A stretch of DNA of 64,000 nt, taken from contig JAWWNJ010000131.1 in the NCBI GenBank assembly GCA_037176885.1, positions 248,001 to 312,000 on the forward strand, read 5' to 3'. How positions within the stretch are numbered: the first letter of the stretch is position 1; every line of letters starts with the position of its first letter. Below, piece by piece: positions 21,005 to 32,500 of the stretch. The DNA comes from Favolaschia claudopus. Its lineage: Eukaryota; Basidiomycota; Agaricomycetes; Agaricales; Mycenaceae. A program made the position numbers and the translations under genes. The notes beneath the pieces are model-generated. The model was given only the letters and a program-made list of their open reading frames with translations, was not told where the DNA came from and made no database searches.

Positions 21005-22640
21005 TCACTGCTCATACCTACTACGAAACCGATCCAACTCCGCCTCCAACACCCTCGGATACCCGCGCTTCCACCCCGCCACACCCACCAAATCCTCAGT
21101 ATTCAACTCCAACAACCCCCCCACCGTCCGAAACCCATTATCCTTCAACAGCTTAAGCAGCGGGGCGGCGAGGTCCACATCCTCGAGCGGCGTCCGGGGT
21201 ATCTTGCGGCGGGTGTCTTCTGAGATGGCTAGAATGCGGTTGGCTAGGGAGGGAGCGGCGCCGTCGCCGCCGCGTCCACCGTATTCAGTCGCATCGCCGC
21301 CGATGCCGCCGGTTCCACCTAGTAGCAGCAAAAGTAAAGTTGAGAATGAGAATCATCGATATCGGGGATTTGACGCTGGAGAAGTTATTGCTCACCACGT
21401 ATTTTGCGGAAGAGGCTGACGTAGAGCATGGGGATGTGCGGTCCTTGGCCCTCGCCGCCGGTGCCGCCCATTTTAGCTGCCCAGCCGCCGGCTCCGCCCA
21501 CCCCGCCTACACAGAGAGATATGGCGTAAGTAAGTAAGATTGAACGGTGTATCAAGAGAGATATTAGGGGCACCGACCTTCGACGACGAAACCCTGCTGC
21601 ACCACGTCGACCTCGTCCATCTTGATATCGATATCTGATTTAATTAGGAATGAGTATAGTGGAATGAGGTTTTCAAATGAGAATAAAGAAGGAAGTATAC
21701 GTACCGGGCAAAGTGCCTGCTCTGGGGCTCGTCGTAGGACTTCTAGGCATGTTCGTAGCACGCGGGCCTGGACTACTAGTCGCACCAGCGGCACCTCCTA
21801 TTCCCCCTGTAAAAGAAGGCTTCCATGACGAAATCATATAAGTAGCATGCTTTGAGCTCGACTTGCCTCGAAATCTGGCACCAGTTGCTGCTGCGAGCAT
21901 CTGGTTCAAGTCAAACGAGCCTGCCTTCCCCGTTCCTCCCATTCCACCCAGTATTTCACCGAATCCACCGGCACCTCCAACCCCGCCTACGATGCAATAC
22001 AATTGTCAATGAGTTACGCGTAACAGAACTAGGCTCACCTCCAATATCCAGATCGTTTGTGGTACGCGGAGTCACAACCATAATATCTGGATGTTTGTCT
22101 GCCAACCGACGCTTCAGTGCCGCTCGTATCTCAGCGATGGACCCGATATTGAAGCCCCAACTCTTGAGCCCCTCTTCGTTCTCGTAGAAGAGCGAGATTA
22201 TCGTTAAGACGCCTTCCTCTTCCAACCGGTCACGGACGTCGTCGTCTAGCTGGTATTCGGCACAAAAATCTTTTGTACTGATCTTGTCGATGCGGATAAG
22301 GTCGGCTTTGTCGAGCCAGACTGTTTTTGCTTGAAAACGGGGGCCTTCACCTATCCCACCCGTAGCGCCAACGACTATAGAGAGATGCGGATTCAGATCA
22401 GAATGCCAGTCGATTGCCTAGATCTTACCGACATCATGATTCGGCTTAACGCCTGCGCATTTTCAAGCTCAGCTCCTTTATCTATGAATCAAGATGGAAG
22501 GTCATAACTTACCGATGGTCAAAGAGTTCACTTGACGGTTCTGTTGGTTCGGATCTGGGAAGAGAAGGCGGAGGGGAATCAGTCTCCGTTATCGCCAGAC
22601 GGCAAGGTTGTTACAAACCTGATTCTGGAACACCTCTCAT
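21005..22640 (-). CDS. SAM-GGX-SAM family member A
   Basis: First of seven related genes. Small exons from ATG 22640 (MRGVPES..., model tentative) lead into GATGGIGEGPRF and a SAM-like domain: WLDKADLIRIDKI, FCAEYQLDDDVRDRLEEEG, LKSWGFNIGSIAEIRAALKR. Then come exons of GGX repeats, GGVGGAGGFGEILGGMGG..., GGIGGAAGATSS, a short exon VDVVQQGFVVEG, and GGVGGAGGWAAKMGG...IPMLYVSLFRKI. The last exon is GGTGGIGGDATEYGGRGG followed by the C-terminal SAM-like domain (LLKLLKDNGFRTVGGLLELN, GYPRVLEAELDRF). Introns are phase 1 between modules; the one after GARFRG uses a GC donor (GCAAGT). SAM domains usually self-associate, and GGX repeats can pack as polyglycine II helices, so a scaffold or polymer is inferred. 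No catalytic motif was seen. Confidence 0.78.
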
Positions 22641-23876
22641 GGCTACGACTTTGGGGAGACAAAGTAAGATGAGCAGCCTCGAGCTTTATAGGTCGGAGAC
22701 CGAGACACCATCCTCACCGCCGCTTCTAATATTTGCGGGCGCTAATCCGTGAGCATTCGTCTCCAGGGCACTTTCACCCATATATGGGCATGAGATGCAT
22801 TTTTATAGCTGTAAGTCGCCGTTCAAGAGCGATGGACAGATTACAAGGCGGCTCTTACCACTGAACATCTGATCTGGTGGAGTCATTGACAGTGTTACTG
22901 CTTCTATGGAATGTTGCGCCTAAGGCTTGGGTTGAAGTTGCGGTTACAGTATAAAGGCGAGCATTCGAAAGACATCCGCTATTATCGTGAAATTTGAATG
23001 CAAGGGCATCTTGGCTCTGAGTGTCATCTACGTCGGCGATAGCATAAAGGCAACTCAGGGCGACTCGTAGACAGCACGAACCGACGGCGTATAACAGGGA
23101 AGGCGATTCCATAGCCATGACCTTCACAGCTTGCTCGTCGAGGTGCCAGCGATCCTGTAACAGGCTTCTACCAAGCTTCTACGCCGATTTAGCCCAGGCT
23201 GCCCAGTCTTCGGCGTTTGCGTGCCTTGATAGCGCAAGAAGAACACCCCGAGGAAGGTAGTCGACCGAAATGCTCATGCGAGACGCCGACCAGGAAGTGG
23301 TAAGTGACAAAGGTAGATTCGGCTTTTTCCAAGGGAACATGATGTAACCTGAAACGCGTCGGCCAACATTTCGATGATCGATGATCTCCGAGTGAAATTT
23401 TTATAAATATGATGAAATTGGTCGAATTCTGCAAAGCTTTGAATGAGCGAAGACACAAAGACTCAGAGTTTCTGTTGAAAGCGATCTCTCAGGATTGAAG
23501 TAAGAGGATCCAAGATGCAAATGTTGTGGTAATTACGTAAGCCATTTGATGGCGGTCAGTGATGATGCGCCTGATGCGCCGAGGCGTAATGTGAGATTTC
23601 AGTTACAGACGTTACACGGTGATGATACAAGGGATACGGAACTCGATGAGGAATAAACTTGAATGCCCAACAAATGGGCAGCAGACTTGTGTTGCTAGCA
23701 AAGTTTTGAGTTATCGAATCCGAAATTGAATAGTGATCCCTTCGGCTTACCTTTTGCTCCAACTCAGATAGTCTTGTATCTGTGCGTCCGTCTTTTTCCC
23801 GGCTGACCTTGTCTCTGCATGCTAGTGCCTCCTGGGTAGCACCAAGTTCACAAAACTGCGACGAAAGAAATTATTT
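22641..23876. other. Intergenic between family members A and B
   Basis: Promoter side of member A and 3' side of B. Open frames are short and carry no motif. No mobile-element end was recognised. Confidence 0.45.
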
Positions 23877-24707
23877 TTAAGGTCGAATTAGCTCACCCGG
23901 ATATACCATCCCCATCGACTGAGCTGGATAAGTTCCATACGTCAAGTTTGGCTGCACCGAGTCCATCTGCAACCTGAGAAGGTCACCGACATTCCTGCAT
24001 CCCTTGCTTGTGTAGAACTCGAGATAGGCCCTGGACAGCCCCAACGCTACGATCGGCACCTCTGGAACCGCCAGTAGGTACTGCTTGTTTTGTGGCACAC
24101 CACGAACAGCGCTGGCGATGCGCGCGCTCTGTCCTTCTCCACCGCTTCCGGATTGGAATGGAGAGCCACCGCCGAGCCCGCCGATACCTCCTGCAAACAG
24201 GGTTCGAATGAATGAATGAGCCGCAACTCGTAGTAAGTAGTGAGATTGGGAGGGATGCTTGCCGTCGATACGACCGAACATTGCGTCCAGCTGCTGCGGT
24301 GGGAGATTAGGAACCAAAACACCCTCGCCGAAGCCACCCGCTCCGCCCCTTTGGCTCCCATATCCACCTGCGCCGCCTCGTCCACCTGCACAATGTTGGA
24401 TATTCATAGTCAGCGGAGTGTGTATGAGCAGGAAGACGAGTTTACCTCCTGCTTGAATCACGGCATTGGGGTTACTGTTGGGGAAGCCTGGAACGGAAGA
24501 CAATCACCACTTCGTTAGACACATGTTATCATACTTACCTCCCCACTGAGCCAGAGGGCTCAAGTCGGGTGCGCCACCCTTACCGCCGGCGCCACCGTAT
24601 CGACCACCCGCGCCACCATCTCCGCCTTGTCCACCTAAATCGTTGATTTCAGGAGGGAATTGACCGGATCGTAGTAGGGGGAGCGTACCTCCAAGTTGCA
24701 TTGGCAT
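23877..24707 (-). CDS. SAM-GGX-SAM family member B (no N-terminal SAM)
   Basis: ATG 24707 (MPMQLG) is followed at once by a glycine exon GGQGGDGGAGGRYGGAGGKG ending APDLSPLAQWGG, then a short exon with NPNAVIQAGG. Next comes GGRGGAGGYGSQRGGAGGFG with EGVLVPNLPPQQLDAMFGRI, then GGIGGLGGGSPFQSGSGGEG. The C-terminal domain differs from the A/D/E/F/G type but is still SAM-like in layout: IVALGLSRAYLEFYTSKGCR, NVGDLLRLQMDSV. The intron after FGRIDG uses a GC donor (GCAAGC), matched in member C. Members B and C form a subclass. Confidence 0.75.
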
Positions 24708-26449
24708 GAGTATGAAGTTTGTTTGGACTCGGAGGGCCGCTCGAGAGTCCTAAAAATCCTTTGAGGGTCTTGTGGTTTATAACGGCGGCGCGGTCGCATC
24801 GCACAGCTTGGTTTTGATAAGCTGGGAAAATTAGCGTTCTCGAAAAACCTGCCTTTGTGGGCGAATGTATAGGCAAGAAAATCAAGATGTAAGCAGAGAA
24901 AGCTGTAAAACACAGCAGCACTACAGACAATCAATGCAACTTATTCCAAAACTGGCGAACCTTGTGGAATTGTCGTAATTGCGGCGACCTCACTTGGCAC
25001 TATCATCAGCTCGGCGCCACAGCACGGTGACATGTAGAGGAAGAACGAGTGAAAATCGGTCGCTCACTTGCGTGGTTTTCTCGTCTATCTTGCAGGTATA
25101 CCTGAATTCCTCGAATGACTTTGCATTGTACTACGACGGTCGCGGTCTATAGCTCATCTCCGCCTCCAATCTTGTACGTTTGGACAAAGTATCACGACAC
25201 TTTGTGGGCGCTAGCGTGAGTATCTCTTATCAGTACAAGGCTACCGTCTGACATTTGAAGCTTGTTTTGGGTCAGAATGCCGAAACATTGCACAAGGAAC
25301 ACCATATACGCACCCAATCAATCATCATGTCGCTGAAACGCTACCGAGCGGTGTGTACTATGATGTAAGCTCCGAGCTTTTGACAACGTTCCTGATGATG
25401 AGGTGGAGACATTGACAACGCTTCTGCTTCAGTGTGGCGCGGCGGCCTGAGAGTGCGGTTCTAGATCTTGAATACAAGGACGCCGTTGCTCTCAGAGAAG
25501 CGCCGGAGGACTGAAAAAGATGTCAACGATACCAACAAAAGAAAACAAGGGAATTCTAGTGCTTACCGCTAGTGTTTTTCCGGCCTTGGCTAGAAATGAT
25601 TCTGTTTTGCACCAAGCACTTCCGCAAAGTTGATACCTACATGGACACGGAGGCTGAGACTCTGAAAACAGGGATTCTGTATCAGGAGAGCTGTGAGAAT
25701 ACCGTTCTGGACGCCCTACCATGGGCTTACATGCGAGAGCTGGCCTCAGAATCGAAGCGCAGGTTTGTGCACAGCAGGTGTTTGACCAAAGATCCACGTG
25801 GAAGAAGACAAAAGAGTTCGGATCTTGCCGGGCACAGCGTGATGTGACTGCGTGACTTCTGATCGTTTCTCCTGACCACGACTTGCACGACAACGATTTT
25901 GCGAACTGTCGCGCACGAAAGGCATTCAAAGCGGAGTATATGTCGAAATAATGGCATCAAAGCACTTTCAGCTTGGCGCACCCGATACATTTCTCGACTC
26001 AGCGAACATCCATCCGACCCGTCCGAATTTCAATCGCATCTTCCGAATCGCATACTCTACATCGACCGCATCAGCCGTCGGTCTCAGCAAGCTCCTCCTC
26101 TTCAGCTCTTGTTCAACGCCGGAATCTCCGCCCTTTGAATGCCGAGGCTCACGGCGAACATGGGTCTAATTCTGTGACGACTTTTGGATTCTAAGTTGTC
26201 TCCCAATTACTCATTGTCAAGTTGTGAGTCCTGGACACTCGGGTTCAACCCGGCTTTAATAATCATATAGGATTTCTGCACCCATATCTAGCCCAAATCG
26301 CATTCTGCGTCGGCCAAAGCGGGTGCATGACAATTTCCGAAAACCGGAGAATACGATTTGTATTGCGGACAAAACAATCTTACGAAACCAAGTCGTATAA
26401 AACCACAAATGTGTGCCTACAGGCGTGCGTCTTTCTCAACTTTACCAAC
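24708..26449. other. Intergenic, no gene called
   Basis: A 145-codon minus frame (25492-25929) and a 91-codon plus frame (25572-25847) overlap and carry no recognisable domain. CTCGGGTTCAACCCGG near 26240 looks like a tRNA T-arm, but the rest of a tRNA is missing. Confidence 0.4.
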
Positions 26450-27687
26450 ATGGCTCCCTTGATTTCTGAGAAAGATCTTCCTGACTATCACGGAAAAGTC
26501 GTTCTTTTGACTGGCGGAAAGTGCGTTTCGACATCACAAAATCTCAAGTATTCACTCGTCTGATTATGGTTCCCTTCCTTCCACACAGCTCCGGCATCGG
26601 ATACGCCACCATCCAAATCCTCGCTCGGCACGGCGCCAAAGTCTACATGGCCACGCGAAACGAATCCCGCGCCAACGAAGCAATCCAGAAAATCAAGTCC
26701 GAAGGAATTGGAGCCGGCTCCGTCGAGTGGCTTCAACTTGACCTTTCGGACCCGCGGTCGGCAGCACGCGCTGTACAAACATTTTTGGTGAAAGAGCAAA
26801 GGCTGGATTTGTTGATTAACAATGCTGCTGTGTGAGACTCGTTTATCTGTCCGAGTTCTGTTGATCATGCTTATGATGTTCGTATGCTTAGGGGTGCGGG
26901 TCCTTTCAAACTCACCTCAGATGGATTGCTCGACATAATGGTAACGAAGTACGTTGTCGCGTTTTGTGAAACGACGAGTCGCTTTCGACTAATGATTACT
27001 GATTATTCATACAGCCATATCAGTCATGTCATTCTCACGAATGGACTCCTCCCTCTTCTCAAGCAAACCGCTGCAGAACCAAGGTCGGACGTGAGGATTA
27101 TTGCTGTATGTTTTCTTCATTTCTTTTCCGAATCTTCAATTGACTTCGAATCTCAGCTGAGTTCTGCCGCTCATTCCTTCGTCGATCCCAACTCATTCGC
27201 TACACGGGAATCCTTGAACAAGGACTACGGTAATTCTTTGAAGGGAGCTCTGAATACATACGGTATGTGCTTACCTGTCTCATTCAAATCAATTCAATTT
27301 CACACGTTTCTAGGATACTCGAAACTTGCCTGCATGCTCTACTTCAAAGCACTACAAAAACGCTTCGACGCCGACGGTACCCGTATCACCTGCGTCTCCG
27401 TTCACCCTGGCGCAATCCGCACCCCCGGCGGCGAGTCTGTCTTCGCTGGTACCCCCGTTGTTGGAATGCTTTTTGCGAAAGTGATCATGCCGGTGATGTT
27501 CGGGAGTTGGAAGGATGGCGCGTTGCCGGTGTTGTACGCTGCTGCGGGGCCGAGGGAGAAATTCAAGGACGCAGCGTATGTGACGCCGAAGGGGGTTGAG
27601 GCGCCCTCAAAGGCTGCGGTGAATGCGAGGTTGAGCGAGGAGGTGTATGAGACGACGGAGAGGGTTGTGAAGGAGTTGAATTTGTGA
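26450..27687 (+). CDS. Short-chain dehydrogenase/reductase, paralogue of 101-1401
   Basis: Six exons: 26450-26520, 26589-26831, 26892-26948, 27015-27105, 27157-27262 and 27314-27687. It opens MAPLISEKDLPDYHGKVV, with the nucleotide-binding glycines split over exons 1-2 (LTGGN-SGIGYAT). It also has LDLSDPRSAARA, NNAAV, catalytic Y-G-Y-S-K and VSVHPGAIRTPGG. The C-terminus ARLSEEVYETTERVVKELNL is nearly the same as that of the gene at 101-1401. Substrate unknown; the subgroup resembles fungal retinol-dehydrogenase / WW-domain oxidoreductase types. It sits between family members B and C, facing C. Confidence 0.9.
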
Positions 27688-28263
27688 AGATAGGGGATTG
27701 TTTCTACAAATAAACGACTGGACCTTTTGTTCGACGGAAAGTGAATATCGTGAATATCCGAACCGAAGGTATCATAACGATTTCAAGAGTGGGAAGGACA
27801 TGGGAGTCGGAGGCCCTACGGAGGATGTTCAGTGAGCGACCGGGGTTAGGGTTACTCGTAGCTTCGGCAGAAGCCGAACGCGCCCACACAACCATCCTTC
27901 TTCTCGAGGCTATGCCTCAGTGGGCTCTACACAGCGTGATCGTCTGTCCCTCATCAATTCCATTATCTTGACTCTCGCTGAAGTCAACGAGGTTCGCTAG
28001 TTTTGGGGATCTGGGCGATTCTGACTATGAGGCGCAGCTGTGTATGACTGTGTAGGTACAGTACTGTACATTATATACTGTACAGCTCTCGTGCGCCTCT
28101 TGAAACCGCTTTTCCTATGCTTTACGGCAAGTTCCAGAATGTTCAATAGTCACTGACTCGAAGGCTGTACAACGCCCACATATATATTGCAAGGCAGGCT
28201 TGCGATGACCCCACGAACTCTCTTCCGTTTACATCGACGTACTCTTCACATACTTATCTACTC
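27688..28263. other. Intergenic with short palindromes
   Basis: Promoter of member C. Around 28060-28085 are TACAGTACTGTA (a perfect 12-bp palindrome) and a near-copy ATACTGTACAG. TATATATTG near 28178 may be the TATA element. No gene was seen. Confidence 0.45.
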
Positions 28264-29081
28264 ATGTTGATCTTAGGCGGTACGCAAATTTTCTTCAAGC
28301 ACACCGTTAACCCGCCTCTGATATCTACCAATGATTTAGGCGGCACAGGAGGAGCGGGCGGCAAAGGCGGTCAATACGGTGGAGCCGGGGGAAAGGGCGG
28401 CGCGCCGGACTTGCGGTTCTTGAATTTGGCCGGGTATCGAGGCAAGCATGGACACAGTAACAATGTATACGGGCCACTGACCTCCTCCAAGATCTTCCCG
28501 TCAGCGAGATAACTGACTTGCAGCGTCGTTTCATTCAAACCGAAGGTCCGCGATTATTTGACCATGATTTGCTTGCCACTGTACCAACCATCGAACATCG
28601 GGTAGGTGGTCGAGGAGGCGCAGGGGGAGCGGGTGAACTCAGGGGTGGAGCCGGCGGAGTCGGCGAAGGTGTTTCGCTCCCTGATCTCCCTCCAGAACTT
28701 TTGAGCAGTATTTTCGGCCACATCGAAGGCAAGTATGTCGAGCCGTCGTAATGAGATCCAACTCATTGGAATTTTGCAGAAGGTACCGGCGGGATGGGGG
28801 GAGCATCACCAATTCTGCCAGGGACAGGCGGACAAGGACAAGCTACGCAGTATGCTAGTATGATGCCTGGCATCCCTGCGTATTTGCTCGCGACAACGAA
28901 TACGCCAGATGATGCGGAGACTGATGCCGCTGTCCCAATGTCCACGATTGACCTGGGTCTTCCTGCCAATGTTGACGACTCACCGGCGGAAGCGGACGCA
29001 CCAGTTGAAACGGTCTCACCTCAATCTGGCACCGTTACCCAACCGAATTTTGACGGACTTGAAGGAGATAGCAGCTTGTAG
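28264..29081 (+). CDS. SAM-GGX-SAM family member C (subclass B-like, diverged tail)
   Basis: Starts MLILG and goes through an intron with GTACGC donor to GGTGGAGGKGGQYGGAGGKG with APDLRFLNLAG, as in member B. Then a short exon RRFIQTEG, GGRGGAGGAGELRGGAGGVG with EGVSLPDLPPELLSSIFGHI, and a last exon GTGGMGGASPILPGTGGQGQ. The intron after FGHIEG uses a GC donor (GCAAGT), the same position as in B. The tail (TPDDAETDAAVPMSTIDLGL ... DGLEGDSSL) is acidic and lacks the helical domain that ends member B. The junction after LNLAG could not be made fully consistent in frame, so the gene may be partly degenerate. Confidence 0.62.
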
Positions 29082-29575
29082 TGATCCCATAAATACTCAG
29101 ATTTTCAGATAGACTCATTCCTGAGCTATCATAGGTGTAATATAGTTGTGAATGATTCAAATGGTACTTTTGGAGCGTGTTCTGGCCAGTTTAACATGGA
29201 TCCAACATAAGTAGTCCAACATGGACGCGACGCGTTTGATCGTCACAGCAATCACGTGATTGTTACCGTGACAAATTGCCTTTCTCTTCGTAACCACCAC
29301 GAGCTTTAACACCCTGCCTTCGGCATGCGCTCACCGCCCTTCCTGCGGCGGGTGTACAGCTCGTTGGGGCGCTGCCCCAAACCCCGGGGTTTCTCTTTTA
29401 TTTTTGTAATATTAGCTTAAGAACCGATTCACACCAAAGAAAATCTCGAATTAAGAAAATTACACGACAGAAATTTTGTAAACTACAGAATTAATGTAAT
29501 AATCTGATCGGGAGCTCAGCTGTAGATGATATGAGTCTTTGGAAACAACTCAGCATAGTCAACACATACCAAAGT
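29082..29575. other. 3' flank of the Helitron gene, palindromes
   Basis: Contains the perfect 14-bp palindrome CAATCACGTGATTG (29249-29262) and GC-rich hairpins (GGGGCGCTGCCCC near 29366; CCTTCGGCATG near 29317). One of these hairpins may belong to the Helitron 3' end, which reads leftwards, but no CTRR terminus was identified. Confidence 0.4.
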
Positions 29576-32500
29576 TCAGACTTGAAGAAGAACCTCGGGG
29601 TATACAATATTTTTGGTTGCTGTTGTTGTTGCATCTGGCTTGAAAAGGGCTTTGACCCGACGAACAGAAGTGCAACGTGAAAGTGCAACATAAAGTTGAC
29701 CATGCGCAAAGATGTCTGTACGCAAGTCTAGGCCAACATGAGTAACAGATTGCCCTTGAGCTTTGTTGATGGTCATAGAAAATGCAAGTCTGATGGGAAA
29801 CTGCCGGCGTTTCATGGAAAAGGGAAGCTGGTCGGCAGAAGGAATGATTGAAATTCGGGGTATGAATGCAGTTTTCCCGGCATGATCTCCTCCAATCAGG
29901 CGAACCTCCAAAACCCTTCGCCCGATCTTAGTAAGAACGGCTCTTGAGCCATTGCAAAGGCCGTGTGCTGCATCCAAATTGCGAAGAATCATAATTGGAC
30001 ACCCAACCTTGATGGTCAATTTGGAAAGAGGTAGACCGGAGGCACGGATTGAGTTGAGATATTCAATCGGGTACTGAAAACCACTGTCAACGCCCTCCTC
30101 AGTGATAAGGGAATCTGCACTGTTGAACACATGCTCTTGGCCCGCAAATTCATCCAGCAGAGATTGGTTCAATTCATCAACGTCATCATTACGGGCCGAC
30201 AGAATTGTGCGCTCCAGAAAATATTGATCTTGGGGCTCATCAAGAGGAAGAGTTTGAATCCCGGGGTATAAATCGGCAGTGAGAGACTGAACAGTGTTGG
30301 ATGGGAGCTTCATCGATTCTGGGAGCAGAAGTGTCTGAGTCGCAAGATCAAGGTTTTTGCCGCTTCCAACATCAACCAACCACTTTGCAAAGTCTTTCTC
30401 CTCTTGGCTTGCATTCGGGCCACCAAGGCGCATATTCTGTTTGAGATGAAGAAGTTGAATGTTGCGCCATAATCGCGATCGCTGAATGCATGCCCCAACA
30501 ATCTGTTCCCGACCACCCTTGACAATGACAGGAAGAATTTGCTGGAAATCGCCGCCAAACACCACAGTCGTTCCACCAAACGGCCGGACATCATTTCGAA
30601 CATCCTGCATTGTTCGATCCACAGCTTCCTGCGCAAATCGGTTCTGCATCGGGACCTCATCCCAGATGATGAGGCTGACTTTGCAAAGTAAATCACCAAG
30701 CATTGTCCCCTTTTTGATGTTGCACATGATTCCGTCCCATAGGAGGATTGGGATCTTGAAAGTAGAGTGTGAAGTACGCCCGCCAAGAAGAAGGAGGGAA
30801 GCAATGCCAGATGAGGCCACACAGAGAACAATATGGCCCTCTCCACGAAGCGCATAACATAGTGTGTTGTAAACATGGGTTTTGCCAGTGCCGCCAGGTC
30901 CATTTAAAAAGAACATCTTGGGATCGTTCTGAAGGACAGAATGCATAATAGCATCGAATGCAGTGCGTTGTTCCAGGTTGAGACCGATGATGCGTGGTTC
31001 AGCCAGGCGGCGTTGCTCCTCCCGATCATAAGCCAACTGCTCAGCGATGAGTCGATTCCCCTCAATTGCATCCCAATTTCCCTCAGGCAGCGGCATTGGT
31101 GGGAAATCACCCAGAGACTTGGATGATCCGCGCAAAATTTTGTCCAAGAGATAGAGGCCATAGTCAAAGACCTGTTCCTCTGCAGGGTTTTCAAAACCCT
31201 TCAGGATGAGCTTGTGACGAAGATCATCACATATATGGACCCTAAACCTATTCCAAAGCGCAACAGGGTCTCGAAGCGGCCAGTTCTCCTTGATTATTGT
31301 TGCAAAGAGCTGACGCAATTGGTGGCCAGATTGCATATCTGATGCTTCCTCCAGGCACATTTCCCATTCGTTGTCATTCTCAAGCAGGCCACGTGCAAGG
31401 CAAGATTCCTGGAAGGTGGCATAGGTCACCCCATCAACAGTCTTCAGATCCTCGAATGAGGTTGGCCCACGAACGACTGTGAGGAGGGTGCGGAGATAGA
31501 AGCGTTCACCACAGGATGGTGGAGCAGAATACATTCTCCCAATAGCAAAACCACGCTGCCGCTCTTTCCACACTTGTCTTGCGCTGGACTTTTCCCAGAC
31601 ATAATGCTGTGGAAACTCCTGGTAGAGAAGAGTTCTGTCCTCAGCCCGAAGTGCAGCATTGGCTTTGAAAAAGGCCGTCAGAGTGGTGTCCTTGCCTGCT
31701 GCACCTTCAACCACCTCTGCTGCATCTGCATCATCCTGATAGACAACTGACTGCTCATCCGGAAGGTGTACCTGCAATCGCACAACATTTGGATACTCCT
31801 GGTGCATCTCATATCGAAAGAGGCGCCAAGTTGCCTCGCAAGAGGAAACATAGCGACTGTCAAGGTAGAGCTGGATTTCATCCTTGTCCTCGCCCAATCC
31901 TAACGTCCCTCGATCGTGGCCTTTGAAGACATATTTGTGGATGTATTTGGTCGCTTTCACAGAGATGCAGCATTCAAGGTTCGCATGGCACATGAACTCA
32001 AGAAGCATAGTGGGAGAATGCGGGACGATCCATTGGTTGTCAACTTTCACCCCTTGGGAGTTGATGAAGTGGCGACCATTATCAGGCCGGGCATAAACTG
32101 TGTATCCATCATGCGATAGAGCAGTCTCTGGTTGGAAAGGCTTGGGGTATCCCTTGGAACACTTTCCATCCTTCATGCAGGGAGCGTTGGGGTTGTGTTG
32201 ACCACAGGGACCGTGTACCATGACACGTTTGACAATTTCGTAAAGTCTGGGATGCGTGGCAGGATCAGGGAGTTGAGCTGAGATGATTCTGTCAATCTCC
32301 TCGGGAGTTTTGATTCGTGCAATGGCGGCAAGGAAGATCAAACAATGAATATGAGGAAGACCACGTTTTTGAAACTCGATGGTGTAGACGAAACCCGCAC
32401 ATTTGCCAAAGGCCCCCCCTTTAATGAGCTTCAAGAGAATGCGGACCTTCTCTCGAAACACACGTGCAACCAAATCAGGTCTGTCTGCTGGTGTCTGCCC

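Noticed and set aside
23877..24709. Glycine exons as a collagen or keratin gene
   Set aside because: Collagen needs G-x-y with many Pro; here the period is G-G-x, with helical domains at the ends in related copies.
25492..25929. 145-codon minus-strand ORF as a gene
   Set aside because: Cys/Ser-rich product without motif, overlapped by a plus-strand frame; no splice partners seen.
26225..26262. tRNA-like T-arm CTCGGGTTCAACCCGG
   Set aside because: No D-arm, anticodon arm or acceptor stem of the right spacing could be found upstream; it is a chance hairpin.
29280..29420. Helitron 3' terminus at the GC-rich hairpins
   Set aside because: No CTRR end followed by T was found after any hairpin, so the end is not called.
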